Shown piece after piece: positions 1 through 9,195 of a stretch of 52,257 nt of DNA. The translations under genes were made by a program, and so were the position numbers. The stretch comes from Anaerococcus vaginalis (GTDB lineage Bacteria; Bacillota; Clostridia; Tissierellales; Peptoniphilaceae), in contig JAGZMY010000013.1 of assembly GCA_018363915.1 (NCBI GenBank), positions 1-52,257 of the forward strand, read 5' to 3'. The notes beneath the pieces were generated by a model. That model did no database searches and was not told the origin of the DNA. It was given only the letters and a program-made list of their open reading frames with translations. Within the stretch, counting starts at the first letter, position 1. The number at the start of each line of letters is the position of its first letter.

Positions 1-24
1 TTGCTTTTTTAAACGTGATAAAAA

Positions 25-52
25 AATATAGCTGTTGGTTAACAGCTATATT
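25..52 (-). terminator. Intrinsic terminator of ridA
   Basis: A 12-bp perfect stem (25-36 with 41-52) with a GGTT loop is followed on the minus strand by a T-run (complement of 20-26). It lies about 60 bases past the RidA stop codon. Confidence 0.8.
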
Positions 53-109
53 AGTATATTATTATTTTTTTCTATTGTCAAATATTTTTTTATTTATTTG
101 CTTAATTTT

Positions 110-484
110 TTAGATTTCTGCTATTGCTTCGATTTCTAATAATCCATTTTTTGGAAGTTTTCCAACTTCTACACAGCTTCTTGCTGGTTTGTGATCTCCA
201 AAAAATTCTGCATAAGCTTCGTTTACTGCTGCAAAGTCGTTTACGTCATCTAAGAAAATATTTACTTTTACTATTTTTTCTACTGATGAGCCACCTGCTT
301 CTACGATAGCTTTTACATTTTCTAATGATTGTCTTGTTGCTTTTTTAACGTCATCTGAAATTAATTCACCTGTTTCTGGAACTAATGGTAGTTGTCCTGA
401 TGAATATACAAATCCGTTTGATACTATTCCTTGTGAATATGCTCCTACTGCACCTGGTGCATTTTTTGTTTCAATTATTTTCAT
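110..484 (-). CDS. ridA: RidA family reactive intermediate/imine deaminase
   Basis: The 124-residue product has the normal length and fold signature of the RidA/YjgF/UK114 family. These soluble trimeric enzymes hydrolyse reactive enamine/imine intermediates released by PLP enzymes such as threonine dehydratase. The N-terminal GAYSQG stretch (about 14-19) and the C-terminal family signature around P100-A-R102-S with the L-E-I-E end (about 116-119) are visible; R102 and E119 correspond to the usual active-site Arg and Glu. AGGAGG stands just before the ATG. The gene is monocistronic, lying between a terminator at 25-52 and the terminator of the next operon at 562-585. The substrate in this organism is not shown by the sequence. 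Confidence 0.93.
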   Translation of the reverse strand: MKIIETKNAPGAVGAYSQGIVSNGFVYSSGQLPLVPETGELISDDVKKATRQSLENVKAIVEAGGSSVEKIVKVNIFLDDVNDFAAVNEAYAEFFGDHKPARSCVEVGKLPKNGLLEIEAIAEI

Positions 485-561
485 AATTTCCTCCTATTTA
501 AGTAAACGTTATTCATTATAAACATACTTTTTTTCTATTTTTATTCAACTGCAATAAAAAA

Positions 562-585
562 AATCTCAAAATTTAATTTGAGATT
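562..585 (-). terminator. Terminator closing the infC-to-TPR gene cluster
   Basis: A 9-bp stem (562-570 with 577-585) and a 6-base loop are followed on the minus strand by a T-run (complement of 555-563). The 5' arm overlaps the stop codon of the TPR gene. Confidence 0.8.
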
Positions 586-1684
586 AATTTATTTTATATT
601 GTTCTTTAATTATTTGTAAGTTTTTTGATAATTCGTCGCTAAGGTCGTCATAGCTTTCTAAATTTTCTATATCTTCTTTGGCTTTGTTAATATTATTTAG
701 TGATAAATTTATTTGCAACCTATTGTAGATCATTCTTGGATCTTCTGGGTATTTTTTTAATCCTTGATTTATTATTTCTATTGCATCTATTGGTTTTTCT
801 GTTGCGTATAAGCTTATTGAGTAATCGTTATAAAGCTCTCTAAATTCTCCGCCTTTTTCTAGGGAATTTTCAAAGGCTAGGATGGAATTTTCGTATTGTC
901 CTATATTTTGATAGGCCACTCCTAAATAATAATATGCGTCTGCTCTTTTTGTTTTTGATAGAAGTCTTGTTAGAATTTGTATTGCTTTGTCGAAGTTTCC
1001 TTTTCCTATATAATATAGTCCTTCTTCGATTTCGGCATTGTCAAAAATCATTTTGATTTTATCTCTTATTTCGTTTTGGGCTTCTATATCTTTTGTTCTT
1101 TGTAGAGCATTTTCATAATAGGATCTTGCTTTTATATATTCTCCAAGATTTGCGTATATATTTCCTAATTCATAATATGAAAGTGGAAATTCTTCGTCTT
1201 GGCTTATTATATCTTGCAAAATTCTAAGGGATTCTTTGATAAATTCGTCCTTATATTCTGTATCTTCGTAGGCTTTTGGCCACAAAATTCTTGCATAATT
1301 ATAGGCATTATATTTATCAAATGGATTTATTATATAAGCTCCTCTCAATAAAAGCAAGGATTTTTCTGTTTTGTTTTCCAAATTTTTTAGGGCCTTTTGT
1401 GTAGCGTAGGCTCCTATATTTTTTATATAATTTTCTATTATTTTTATATAGGTATCTTTGTATTTAAAATCCTTATCTATGGCAAGGTTCATTATTAAGC
1501 CGTCTAAAATTATATCTAGATTTATTTTATTTTCAAATTCTCCATTTATTACATTTTCTGATAAGTCTTCTGTGTAAAGAGCTAGTGGAGTTTTGTTTAA
1601 TAAATCGTATGATGATTCTTTTTTTAGGTCAATATATCCAAGCTTATCTGTAAAATTCAAAAAATATTGGTCTATTTTCGCCAT
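584..1684 (-). CDS. Tetratricopeptide repeat protein
   Basis: This is a 366-residue soluble protein without signal peptide. At least three to four TPR units are readable: about residues 160-195 (PLSYYELGNIYANLGEYIKA), 215-240 (GLYYIGKGNFDKAIQIL), 248-275 (ADAYYYLGVAYQNIGQYENS) and 285-320. Such repeats are protein-interaction scaffolds, and nothing indicates a catalytic activity. It is the last gene of the minus-strand cluster, separated by one base from the membrane protein upstream, so the two are probably translated together. It follows argS, mutS2 and zapA, but that context does not reveal its job. Partner and function are unknown. Confidence 0.8.
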   Translation of the reverse strand: MAKIDQYFLNFTDKLGYIDLKKESSYDLLNKTPLALYTEDLSENVINGEFENKINLDIILDGLIMNLAIDKDFKYKDTYIKIIENYIKNIGAYATQKALKNLENKTEKSLLLLRGAYIINPFDKYNAYNYARILWPKAYEDTEYKDEFIKESLRILQDIISQDEEFPLSYYELGNIYANLGEYIKARSYYENALQRTKDIEAQNEIRDKIKMIFDNAEIEEGLYYIGKGNFDKAIQILTRLLSKTKRADAYYYLGVAYQNIGQYENSILAFENSLEKGGEFRELYNDYSISLYATEKPIDAIEIINQGLKKYPEDPRMIYNRLQINLSLNNINKAKEDIENLESYDDLSDELSKNLQIIKEQYKIN

Positions 1685-1685
1685 C

Positions 1686-2387
1686 TTATCCTCTCATAAA
1701 TTTTCTTTGTCTGTAGGAATGATTTGATAATGTTTTGAATAAATGTCCTTTAAATAATAAAGATATTGTATCCCATAGGGCAAGCAATATTACATATATA
1801 AATTCATTTGCAAATGCTGATGTGTTTACTACAATCTTATTTATCAAAAATGAATCTATCAAAATAAATATTAGGGCATAAATTCCCCAAACAAAAAAAT
1901 TGTTTTTTACAAAAATAAATGAGTCTATAAGTATGCTAAATCCATAAACGCTATCTATATAGACAAGCTCTATTACAGCTGATGTGAATAATTTAAATAA
2001 AATTTTAAGCAAATTAGAAATTGCAGGATCAAGTCCGCTCAATAAATTATCAAATATAAGCTCAATTATATAAATTGAAAACATTGCTGCCATTATTAAA
2101 TAGAAAAAATTCGATATGGAATTTTCTATTGATTTTTTGCCTGTATTATTGTAAAGAACAATTGATCTTAAAGCTTGAGCAACAAAACACAAAATTAATA
2201 TTTCTATAAAATAATTTATTAATGATGATAGGTATGAAGAGTTTAAAATTGATAAACCCTTCATGCCTTCAAATATCGACCTAACTACCAAAGATATGAA
2301 AAGAATATAGGATTTTTTTATTTTTTTTACACTTTCTGAAAATGCGTATTTAGAACATTCTAAAAAATCTATAATTCTTTCACTCAT
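1686..2387 (-). CDS. Uncharacterised polytopic membrane protein
   Basis: I do not recognise a named family. The 233-residue protein has about five or six hydrophobic segments (roughly residues 25-45, 52-75, 90-112, 125-150, 160-182, 190-212) and a basic C-terminus (SYRQRKFMRG). A TAATG junction shares one base between the argS stop and this start, indicating translational coupling. The TPR gene follows by one base. A membrane protein paired with a TPR protein suggests a small membrane-associated complex, but this is inference from neighbourhood only. Confidence 0.7.
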   Translation of the reverse strand: MSERIIDFLECSKYAFSESVKKIKKSYILFISLVVRSIFEGMKGLSILNSSYLSSLINYFIEILILCFVAQALRSIVLYNNTGKKSIENSISNFFYLIMAAMFSIYIIELIFDNLLSGLDPAISNLLKILFKLFTSAVIELVYIDSVYGFSILIDSFIFVKNNFFVWGIYALIFILIDSFLINKIVVNTSAFANEFIYVILLALWDTISLLFKGHLFKTLSNHSYRQRKFMRG

Positions 2388-4087
2388 TACATTTGTTCCA
2401 CTGTTTTGATTCCTAATATTCCTAAACCATTTTTAATTACTATTGATGTAGCTTTAGTTAGGGCAAGTCTTTCTTCTTTTAATTTTTCATCATCTACCAA
2501 GATTTGTGTAGAATTGTAAAATTTATTGAATTTTTGAGCAACTTCCATTACTTTTCTTGCAACTACTGATGGTTCAAGTCTATTTTTAGCAAGTACTATT
2601 GCGTCTTGGAAACTTTCTAACGCTTTAATCAAGCTGTATTCTTCATCTGTATTTAATTTTTCAAAATTCATTTGTCCAAATTCTTCTTTTCCAGCTTTTC
2701 TTAATACAGATTTTGCTCTTGCGTAAGTGTAGTGTACGTATGGGCCTGTTTCTCCTTCGAAGTTTAATAATTCATCCCAATCAAATACATAGTCTTTGAT
2801 TCTTGAATTGTATAATTCTTGGAATTTAACTGCACCAATACCTACAATTTTTGCTGCCTCATCTAGATTTTCAATTTGGTTATCTCTATCTTTCATTATT
2901 GAATATGTTTTTTCGATTGTTTTATTTAAAACATCTTCTAAGAAAACAACGTGTCCTTTTCTTGTTGAAAGAACTTGGTCTTTTAGTGAAACCATACCAA
3001 ATTGTACGTGTAAAACTTCTTCACTTACATCTTCGTGTCCCATTAAGTATAAAATTTTCTTTAATTGTTGGAAATGTAATTTTTGTTGGCTTCCTACAAT
3101 ATATATATTTTTATCTAGTCCGTAAGTTCTATGTCTATAAAGTGCTGTAGCAACATCTCTTGTAATATATGCTGATGAACCATTTGATTTAATTAACATT
3201 GATGGTGGCAAATTAAATTCGCTTAAATCTACTATATAAGCTCCATCAGATTCTACTAAAAGATTTTTTTCTTTTAATTCTTCAAGGGCTGCTGGCATCC
3301 ATTGTGAATGGTAACTTTCTCCGTGATAGTTATCATATTTTATATCAAGCATTCCGTAAACTCTATCAAATTCTCTCAAAGATAAGTCTTTAAACCATTG
3401 CCATAATCTCATAGCTTCTTCTTCGCCATCTTCAAGATTTTTAAATTCTTGTCTAGCTTTTTCTTGATATTCTTCGTTATCTTCTGCTTCTTTTGTATAT
3501 CTTACATATAAATTTAGAAGCTCATTGATAGGATCTTTATCGATTGCTTCTTTATCTCCCCAAAGTTTGTAAGCTGCAATCATTACACCAAATTGTGTAC
3601 CATAATCTCCAATATAGTTTGAAGCTGTTACATTATATCCAAGATATTCATAAATATTTCTAATAACATCTCCAATTACTGTTGATCTAATGTGACCAAT
3701 ATGGAAAGGCTTAGCAATATTTACAGATGAGAACTCAACAAGCTCGTTGATCCCCTTACCCATATCACTTTTACCATAGTCGTCTTCTTTTTCTATAACT
3801 TCATTAATTACATCATTTGTTACTTTTTGTCTATCTAGATAAAAGTTTACATAAGCATTTTCGTTTACAATTTTTTCAACGCCATCAATTTCTAAACTAC
3901 TTGCAACTTCTTCTGCTATAAGTTTAGGATTTTTTCTCATGGTTTTTGCCAATGTAAAGCAAGGAAAAGCAAAATCTCCCATATTTTCTTGAGGTGGAAT
4001 TTCAATTAAATCATAAATTTCTTTGTAACCCAACCCTAATTCTTTTTCTTCTAATTTTTTAGCTATAATTTCTTTAAAATCTTTCAT
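2387..4087 (-). CDS. argS: Arginyl-tRNA synthetase
   Basis: The 566-residue class I synthetase charges tRNA-Arg with arginine at the expense of ATP. The HIGH signature appears as AKPFHIGHIRST (about 126-137), preceded by the N-terminal Add-1 domain of ArgS (1-100). The KMSKS equivalent is the degenerate form seen in many ArgS enzymes (LSTRKGHVV, about 375). The C-terminal DALR anticodon-binding domain includes GPYVHYTYARAKSVLRKA (about 447-465). Length is normal for the family. It lies 14 bases downstream of mutS2 and overlaps the following membrane-protein gene by one base. Confidence 0.97.
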   Translation of the reverse strand: MKDFKEIIAKKLEEKELGLGYKEIYDLIEIPPQENMGDFAFPCFTLAKTMRKNPKLIAEEVASSLEIDGVEKIVNENAYVNFYLDRQKVTNDVINEVIEKEDDYGKSDMGKGINELVEFSSVNIAKPFHIGHIRSTVIGDVIRNIYEYLGYNVTASNYIGDYGTQFGVMIAAYKLWGDKEAIDKDPINELLNLYVRYTKEAEDNEEYQEKARQEFKNLEDGEEEAMRLWQWFKDLSLREFDRVYGMLDIKYDNYHGESYHSQWMPAALEELKEKNLLVESDGAYIVDLSEFNLPPSMLIKSNGSSAYITRDVATALYRHRTYGLDKNIYIVGSQQKLHFQQLKKILYLMGHEDVSEEVLHVQFGMVSLKDQVLSTRKGHVVFLEDVLNKTIEKTYSIMKDRDNQIENLDEAAKIVGIGAVKFQELYNSRIKDYVFDWDELLNFEGETGPYVHYTYARAKSVLRKAGKEEFGQMNFEKLNTDEEYSLIKALESFQDAIVLAKNRLEPSVVARKVMEVAQKFNKFYNSTQILVDDEKLKEERLALTKATSIVIKNGLGILGIKTVEQM

Positions 4088-4101
4088 ATTCCCTCCAAGT
4101 C

Positions 4102-6447
4102 CTATTTGAATTTTACAATTGTTACTCCGTATCCACCTTCTTTTTCATTTCCAGGTCTATAGGAGTCGATCATCTTATTATTTTTTAAATAATCATTTAT
4201 ACCATTTCTCAAAGCACCAGTTCCCTTGCCATGGATTATTTTTGCTTGGTCAAGTCCTGAGAGCATAGCATCATCTAGGTATTTGTCAAAATTTCTCAAA
4301 GCCTCGTCATATCTTTGACCCCTCAAATCAAGAGTTGGAGAAATGTGCATGGCTTTTTTTGCCTTATAAATTCTGTTAGTATTTTCTTTAGTCTTATTAT
4401 TCGACTTTATTTTGGTAACATTTTTAATATTGGAATCCATTTTCAAAATACCCATTTGTACTTTTATATTACCCTTTTCGTCGGGATTTTCAATTACTTG
4501 AGCCTTTTCATTTAATCCTTCAATTAAAACTACATCTCCAACTTTTAAATTTTGTGGAGCGTTTTTGCTTATTTTTTCTTTAAATACTTCTTCTTGCCTG
4601 TCAATTTTTGAATCTTTATATTTATTTCTAATATCATTTAAAGACCTATCAATATCAGAAGTATTTGCATTTTTTGATTTTTTTGCAATTTTTAGCATAT
4701 CTTGGCTTGCTTTATTTGCTTCTTCCAAAATTTTATTTGCCTTATCTTCTGCCTTTTCAATAATTTCTTTTTCTTGTTTTTTAATATTTTCAGACAAAGC
4801 CAAAAGATCATTTCTTGCTTTTTTGATTTTTTTCTTGTAATCTTCTATCTCTTGATTTTTTATTTCCATTTCTTTTTTATTTTGATCAAGCTGTTCAAGA
4901 ATTGTATTGAAATTTTTATTATCATCTGAAAGAATTGATTTTGCATTTGCTAAGATTTTTTTATCTAAGCCAAGTCTTTTTGAAATTTCAAAAGCATTTG
5001 ATTTTCCTGGAGTTCCTATAATTAATTTGTAGGTTGGCGATAAGCTTTCAACATCAAACTCCACGCTTGCATTCATTACTCCTTCTTTTTCCAAAGCATA
5101 ATATTTTAACTCAGAATAATGAGTTGTTGCAAAAGTCATTACATTTTTATTTTTCAAAAATTCCAAAATAGAAATTGCAAGGGCAGCTCCTTCTGTTGGA
5201 TCTGTACCGCTTCCAACCTCATCCAATAAAACCAAAGAATTTTCGCTGACATTTTCTGTAATTTTTACAATATTTGTTAAAGATGCTGAAAAAGTTGAAA
5301 GGCTCATCTCAATTGATTGGGTATCGCCAATATCCAAAAATATATCATCAAAAACATTTACCACACTATCTTCATCACAAGGAATATAAAATCCTGCTTG
5401 AGCCATCAAAGAAACAAGACCAACTGTTTTAAGAGATACAGTTTTTCCTCCTGTATTTGGTCCTGTAATTATTAATGTCTTGTATCCATCTCCAATTTTC
5501 ACATCAATTGGAACAACATTTCCTTTCAAAAGTGGATGGCGGGCTGACTTTAGATTAATTATTTTTTTGTCGGTAAGTTTTGGCATAGTATATTCGTGTG
5601 CCAAAAAATATTTTACCTTTGCTTGTAAAAAATCTATTCTTTGAATTAATTTTTGGTTTTCTAAAATTTCTTGGTCAAAGCCTTCTACAAATCTTGAAAG
5701 CCTATCCAAAATTCTTCTAATCTCATCGCTTTCTTCTATTTGTAAATTTGAAAGGTCATTGTTTAATTCAACGATAGCATTTGGTTCAATAAAAAGTGTA
5801 TTTCCTGATTGGGATCTGTCGTGGATTATTCCATTTAAAACTGATTTTTTATTTGTTTTCACTGGAAGAACATATCTTCCGTCCCTAATTGAAACAACCT
5901 TATCTTGGAGAGATTCGTCAAATTTTGGAGATGAAATATAAAAGGATAATTTATTTTTAATTTCAGATTCTTTTTTGCCTATTTTTTTCCTAATAGACCT
6001 TAAATTTGCTGAGGCATTATCTGCTATTTCATCTTCTGAAATAATTGACCTTTCAATTTCATCTTTTATAAAATCATTTACTGAAATCCTATCAAACAAA
6101 TCTTTTATGTAAGGATTTTCAATATTTTCTCCATATTCTTTTAAATAATTGCTTACTCTGAGCAAGTCCAAAACTTTTAACAGCTCAAAGGGTTCTAGTA
6201 TTCCTTTTTTTCTTACATAACCAATAATTTCTTTTAAATCATAAAGGCCGAAAATATCTATATTTCCATTTTCTACAATGACCTCTTCCATGGCTTTGGT
6301 TTTATCAAGTTCATCTTTTATTTCTTTTAAATTATTTTTAGGTTTTATTTTTGAAATTTCTTTTTTAACAAGTTCACTTCTTGCATAAGTTTGGAGTTTT
6401 TCAAGAATTTTTCCAAACTCTAAAACTTCTAAGGTTTTTTCCTGCAT
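4102..6447 (-). CDS. mutS2: MutS2 family endonuclease/ribosome-collision ATPase
   Basis: The 781-residue protein has the full MutS2 architecture: core/clamp domains, an ABC-type ATPase with Walker A GPNTGGKT (about 331) and Walker B LVLLDEVGSG, a long charged coiled-coil stretch (about 510-610), a KOW-like segment (KVGDVVLIEGLNEKAQV) and a C-terminal Smr domain (LDLRGQRYDEAL, then HGKGTGALRNG). MutS2 proteins lack the mismatch-recognition domain of MutS. They have been linked to suppression of recombination and to splitting collided ribosomes. The start overlaps the stop of the U32 gene upstream by one base. Confidence 0.95.
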   Translation of the reverse strand: MQEKTLEVLEFGKILEKLQTYARSELVKKEISKIKPKNNLKEIKDELDKTKAMEEVIVENGNIDIFGLYDLKEIIGYVRKKGILEPFELLKVLDLLRVSNYLKEYGENIENPYIKDLFDRISVNDFIKDEIERSIISEDEIADNASANLRSIRKKIGKKESEIKNKLSFYISSPKFDESLQDKVVSIRDGRYVLPVKTNKKSVLNGIIHDRSQSGNTLFIEPNAIVELNNDLSNLQIEESDEIRRILDRLSRFVEGFDQEILENQKLIQRIDFLQAKVKYFLAHEYTMPKLTDKKIINLKSARHPLLKGNVVPIDVKIGDGYKTLIITGPNTGGKTVSLKTVGLVSLMAQAGFYIPCDEDSVVNVFDDIFLDIGDTQSIEMSLSTFSASLTNIVKITENVSENSLVLLDEVGSGTDPTEGAALAISILEFLKNKNVMTFATTHYSELKYYALEKEGVMNASVEFDVESLSPTYKLIIGTPGKSNAFEISKRLGLDKKILANAKSILSDDNKNFNTILEQLDQNKKEMEIKNQEIEDYKKKIKKARNDLLALSENIKKQEKEIIEKAEDKANKILEEANKASQDMLKIAKKSKNANTSDIDRSLNDIRNKYKDSKIDRQEEVFKEKISKNAPQNLKVGDVVLIEGLNEKAQVIENPDEKGNIKVQMGILKMDSNIKNVTKIKSNNKTKENTNRIYKAKKAMHISPTLDLRGQRYDEALRNFDKYLDDAMLSGLDQAKIIHGKGTGALRNGINDYLKNNKMIDSYRPGNEKEGGYGVTIVKFK

Positions 6448-8663
6448 TAAATAACACCCCTGTCATATCCAAGATTGTTAATCTTATTTTTTCTTATATT
6501 TTTTAAATCTTCATCTTCTCTTACAAGATACAATAAAGATACTGATTTTTCAATTTTTTTAAGGTCGATGTTGGCACTTTCATTGGAATAAATTCTAGAA
6601 AGTCCATCCCTTCTTTTTATATCAAAAAGATTTCCATCTTCATCTTTTATTTTTGAATCTGAAAATTTACAAGATTCACAGCCAATAAGTCCACATTTTT
6701 TTATGGCAGAAAATGGACAATGACGCATATTCATAAGTTCAATTGGACCGTATGCCAAAATTTCTATAGGATAAATTCTTGAATTTTTGTTTATATTTTC
6801 AAAAGAATTTTCAACTGAAGATGAAATCATTGAAGAAAAATCACTGTAAAAATCAAAAGTATAGGAATTAAAAACGTTGAGATATCTACCAATCCTGATT
6901 TCAAATCCATTTTTTATAAGTTCATCTTTTAAGACAAAATCTTTGTAATTATTAAAAATTACTCCCTTAAAATTTTTCTCTTTCAAAAAAGAAATAAAAT
7001 CAAGGTCATATTTTTGATCAGCATCCATAATATAAAAAATATTTAGCCCATCAAACTTTTTGTCGTATTTTCTCAAATAAATATTGTCAAAATCTTTTAA
7101 TAAAAAAATATCTATGTCATTTGACAAAAGTTCTATGTTTTTTTCTCTTTTAATTTTCTTTTTATCTTTTAATTTTCTTTTTTCAATTTTTACTGGTTTA
7201 TTTTTATAAATAGCAAGCCTTTTTTCATTTAAACTTTCTATCGCTCTTCTTCTCATTGAATTTATATCTTTTTTTCTCAAAAATATATTTGTGTCGATAT
7301 TTATTTCAACTTCATTAGCCTTATAAATTGTATTTCCAAGTTTTGTAAGATTTTCTGAAATATCTTTTTTCGTTAAAGAAATATTTTTTCCTTCTTCAAC
7401 CAAATTTTCCCCTTCATAAGAAATTTTTGTATCTTTATATTTGAGGGTAATTTTTGGCTTTTGTCCAATTTTCGCTTCAAATTTTATGTCCAAAGGCAAA
7501 TTTTTGTAAGAGTTTAGACCTTGGTCTAGATTTTCTTTTAAAATTTTTGAAGAAAGAAGATAAATATTTGAATTCAATTTTGCATCTGGGAAATCTTTTA
7601 ATTCTAATTCTTGATTTTTTTTCAAATCCTCTGTCAAGGTCAAAGGAAGTTCTCTATTTTTTTCAGTTGTAACTTGAAGAATTGATTCTTTTATCAAATT
7701 TGAATTTGATTTAAAAAATCTCTTGCCATTTTTTTCATAAACTTCGCCAATTTCTCTGTGTTTATTTTCATTTTCAAGAGCAAGATAGGATGATTTTTGT
7801 CCAAAAACAAATCCATTTGTGTAGGACCTATTTGAAATATCTCTTAATTGGTCCTTATCATAAGAGTTTTTCTCTAATTTTTGCCTATAATTTTTTACAG
7901 TATTGTATACATATTCATCAGTTTTCATTCGTCCTTCAATTTTTAAGGAATCGACTCCAGCTTTTATTAAATCATCAGTAAAATCTATGGTTGATAAATC
8001 TTTCATTGAAAGATAGTAATCTTCTCCCAAAACTTTGCCATCATTTATAAGCTGATATTTTTTTCTGCAAATTCCTGCACACCTACCCCTGTTTGCGGAT
8101 CTTTTTCCAAGATATGATGACATCAAACATTCTCCAGAAAAAGAAACACAAAGAGATCCATGAACAAAAACTTCTGTATCAATATCTAGTTTGCAAATTT
8201 TTTCTATCTCATCAATTTCAGTTTCCCTTGCAATAACCACCCTATCAAAACCAAGTTTTTTCGCAGTGATTGCTCCCTCATAATCTTTTATCGCCATTTG
8301 GGTTGAAGCGTGAAATTCTAATTTGTGCTTTGCATTTTCATTTATATCTTTAACCAAAGAATATAGGCCAATATCTTGGATCAAAATCGCATCAGCTCCG
8401 TATTCAAAAAGTTTTTCAATATAAAAAATAGCCTTATCAATTTCTTCATCTTTAATAAGAGTGTTTATAGTTATAAAAACTTTCTTATCAAATAAATGAA
8501 CATAATCAATAACTTCTTCTATGTTTTCTAGGGAGAAATTTTTGGCGTAGGCTCTTGCCCCAAAATCGTCAAGTGCCAAATAAAAACTGCAAGCCCCTGC
8601 AGAAAGTCCAGCATAAAGCATGGACATTTTCCCAACAGGAGCTAATATTTCAACTTCTCTCAT
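6447..8663 (-). CDS. U32 family peptidase / RlhA-type rRNA hydroxylation protein
   Basis: The 738-residue protein carries the U32 signature EVFVHGSLCVSFSGECLMSS (about 166-185) and a following CAGICRKKY cysteine motif, then a long C-terminal extension with more cysteines (C-P near 658, GCESCKF near 669) as in DUF3656-containing members. Relatives of this length include E. coli RlhA, needed for 23S rRNA C2501 hydroxylation. Other U32 proteins act on collagen or in ubiquinone hydroxylation, so 'peptidase' is a family label. It shares one-base overlaps with zapA upstream and mutS2 downstream. An Fe-S or metal-dependent role is inferred from the conserved cysteines. Confidence 0.85.
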   Translation of the reverse strand: MREVEILAPVGKMSMLYAGLSAGACSFYLALDDFGARAYAKNFSLENIEEVIDYVHLFDKKVFITINTLIKDEEIDKAIFYIEKLFEYGADAILIQDIGLYSLVKDINENAKHKLEFHASTQMAIKDYEGAITAKKLGFDRVVIARETEIDEIEKICKLDIDTEVFVHGSLCVSFSGECLMSSYLGKRSANRGRCAGICRKKYQLINDGKVLGEDYYLSMKDLSTIDFTDDLIKAGVDSLKIEGRMKTDEYVYNTVKNYRQKLEKNSYDKDQLRDISNRSYTNGFVFGQKSSYLALENENKHREIGEVYEKNGKRFFKSNSNLIKESILQVTTEKNRELPLTLTEDLKKNQELELKDFPDAKLNSNIYLLSSKILKENLDQGLNSYKNLPLDIKFEAKIGQKPKITLKYKDTKISYEGENLVEEGKNISLTKKDISENLTKLGNTIYKANEVEINIDTNIFLRKKDINSMRRRAIESLNEKRLAIYKNKPVKIEKRKLKDKKKIKREKNIELLSNDIDIFLLKDFDNIYLRKYDKKFDGLNIFYIMDADQKYDLDFISFLKEKNFKGVIFNNYKDFVLKDELIKNGFEIRIGRYLNVFNSYTFDFYSDFSSMISSSVENSFENINKNSRIYPIEILAYGPIELMNMRHCPFSAIKKCGLIGCESCKFSDSKIKDEDGNLFDIKRRDGLSRIYSNESANIDLKKIEKSVSLLYLVREDEDLKNIRKNKINNLGYDRGVI

Positions 8664-9187
8664 TATAAATCTCTTTTCAAATCTTCATTTTCTTTTTGTA
8701 AATCTAAATTTTCTTCTTGCAAAGAAATAAGATTTTCTCTTAATTTTTGAAGATTTTCATCTTTGGATTTATTTATTTTATTTTTTTTGTCAATTTCATC
8801 ATTTAACCTATTGATTGTAGAATTTAATTCATCGATTTTTTTCATAGATTCCATAAAATCTTTTTTGGATTTTTCAAAATCATCTTTTATAAGTTGATTT
8901 TCTTCTTCCAAATCTTCATAGGCTTCTTTTATTTTTGGATAATTTTCGATTGGCTCTTCGGCTTCTTTTCTTAAATTTTTGTGCTTTATCAAAAGTTTAT
9001 ACATTTCATCAGCAATATTTAAAGATGCCAAAACCAATTGGTTTTCACGAGTTAGCTTGTCATTATCGATTTCTCTTATTTTTTTGTCGACATAAGCTGC
9101 TATTTGTTCAATTTGATTTTCGTCTTGATCACTTATCAAAGTGTAGTCCATGCCAGCAATATTAACAACAATTTTATTATCTGCCAC
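8663..9187 (-). CDS. zapA: Cell division protein ZapA with extended coiled coil
   Basis: The N-terminal 90 residues match the ZapA fold (IAGMDYTLISDQDENQIEQIAAYVDKKIREI, then LVLASLNIADEM). The rest, about residues 75-174, is a long charged coiled coil with many Glu/Lys/Leu heptads. ZapA dimers bundle FtsZ filaments at the division site. The protein is longer than typical ZapA (about 85-110 residues) because of the coiled coil, as seen in some Firmicutes. It lies 8 bases after pheT and overlaps the U32 gene by one base. Confidence 0.85.
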   Translation of the reverse strand: MADNKIVVNIAGMDYTLISDQDENQIEQIAAYVDKKIREIDNDKLTRENQLVLASLNIADEMYKLLIKHKNLRKEAEEPIENYPKIKEAYEDLEEENQLIKDDFEKSKKDFMESMKKIDELNSTINRLNDEIDKKNKINKSKDENLQKLRENLISLQEENLDLQKENEDLKRDL

Positions 9188-9195
9188 TTTAACTC

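Noticed and set aside
505..520. cre-like sequence (AACGTTTAC) upstream of ridA
   Set aside because: The flanking TG/CA pair is out of register with the cre consensus, and ridA has no clear link to carbon control.
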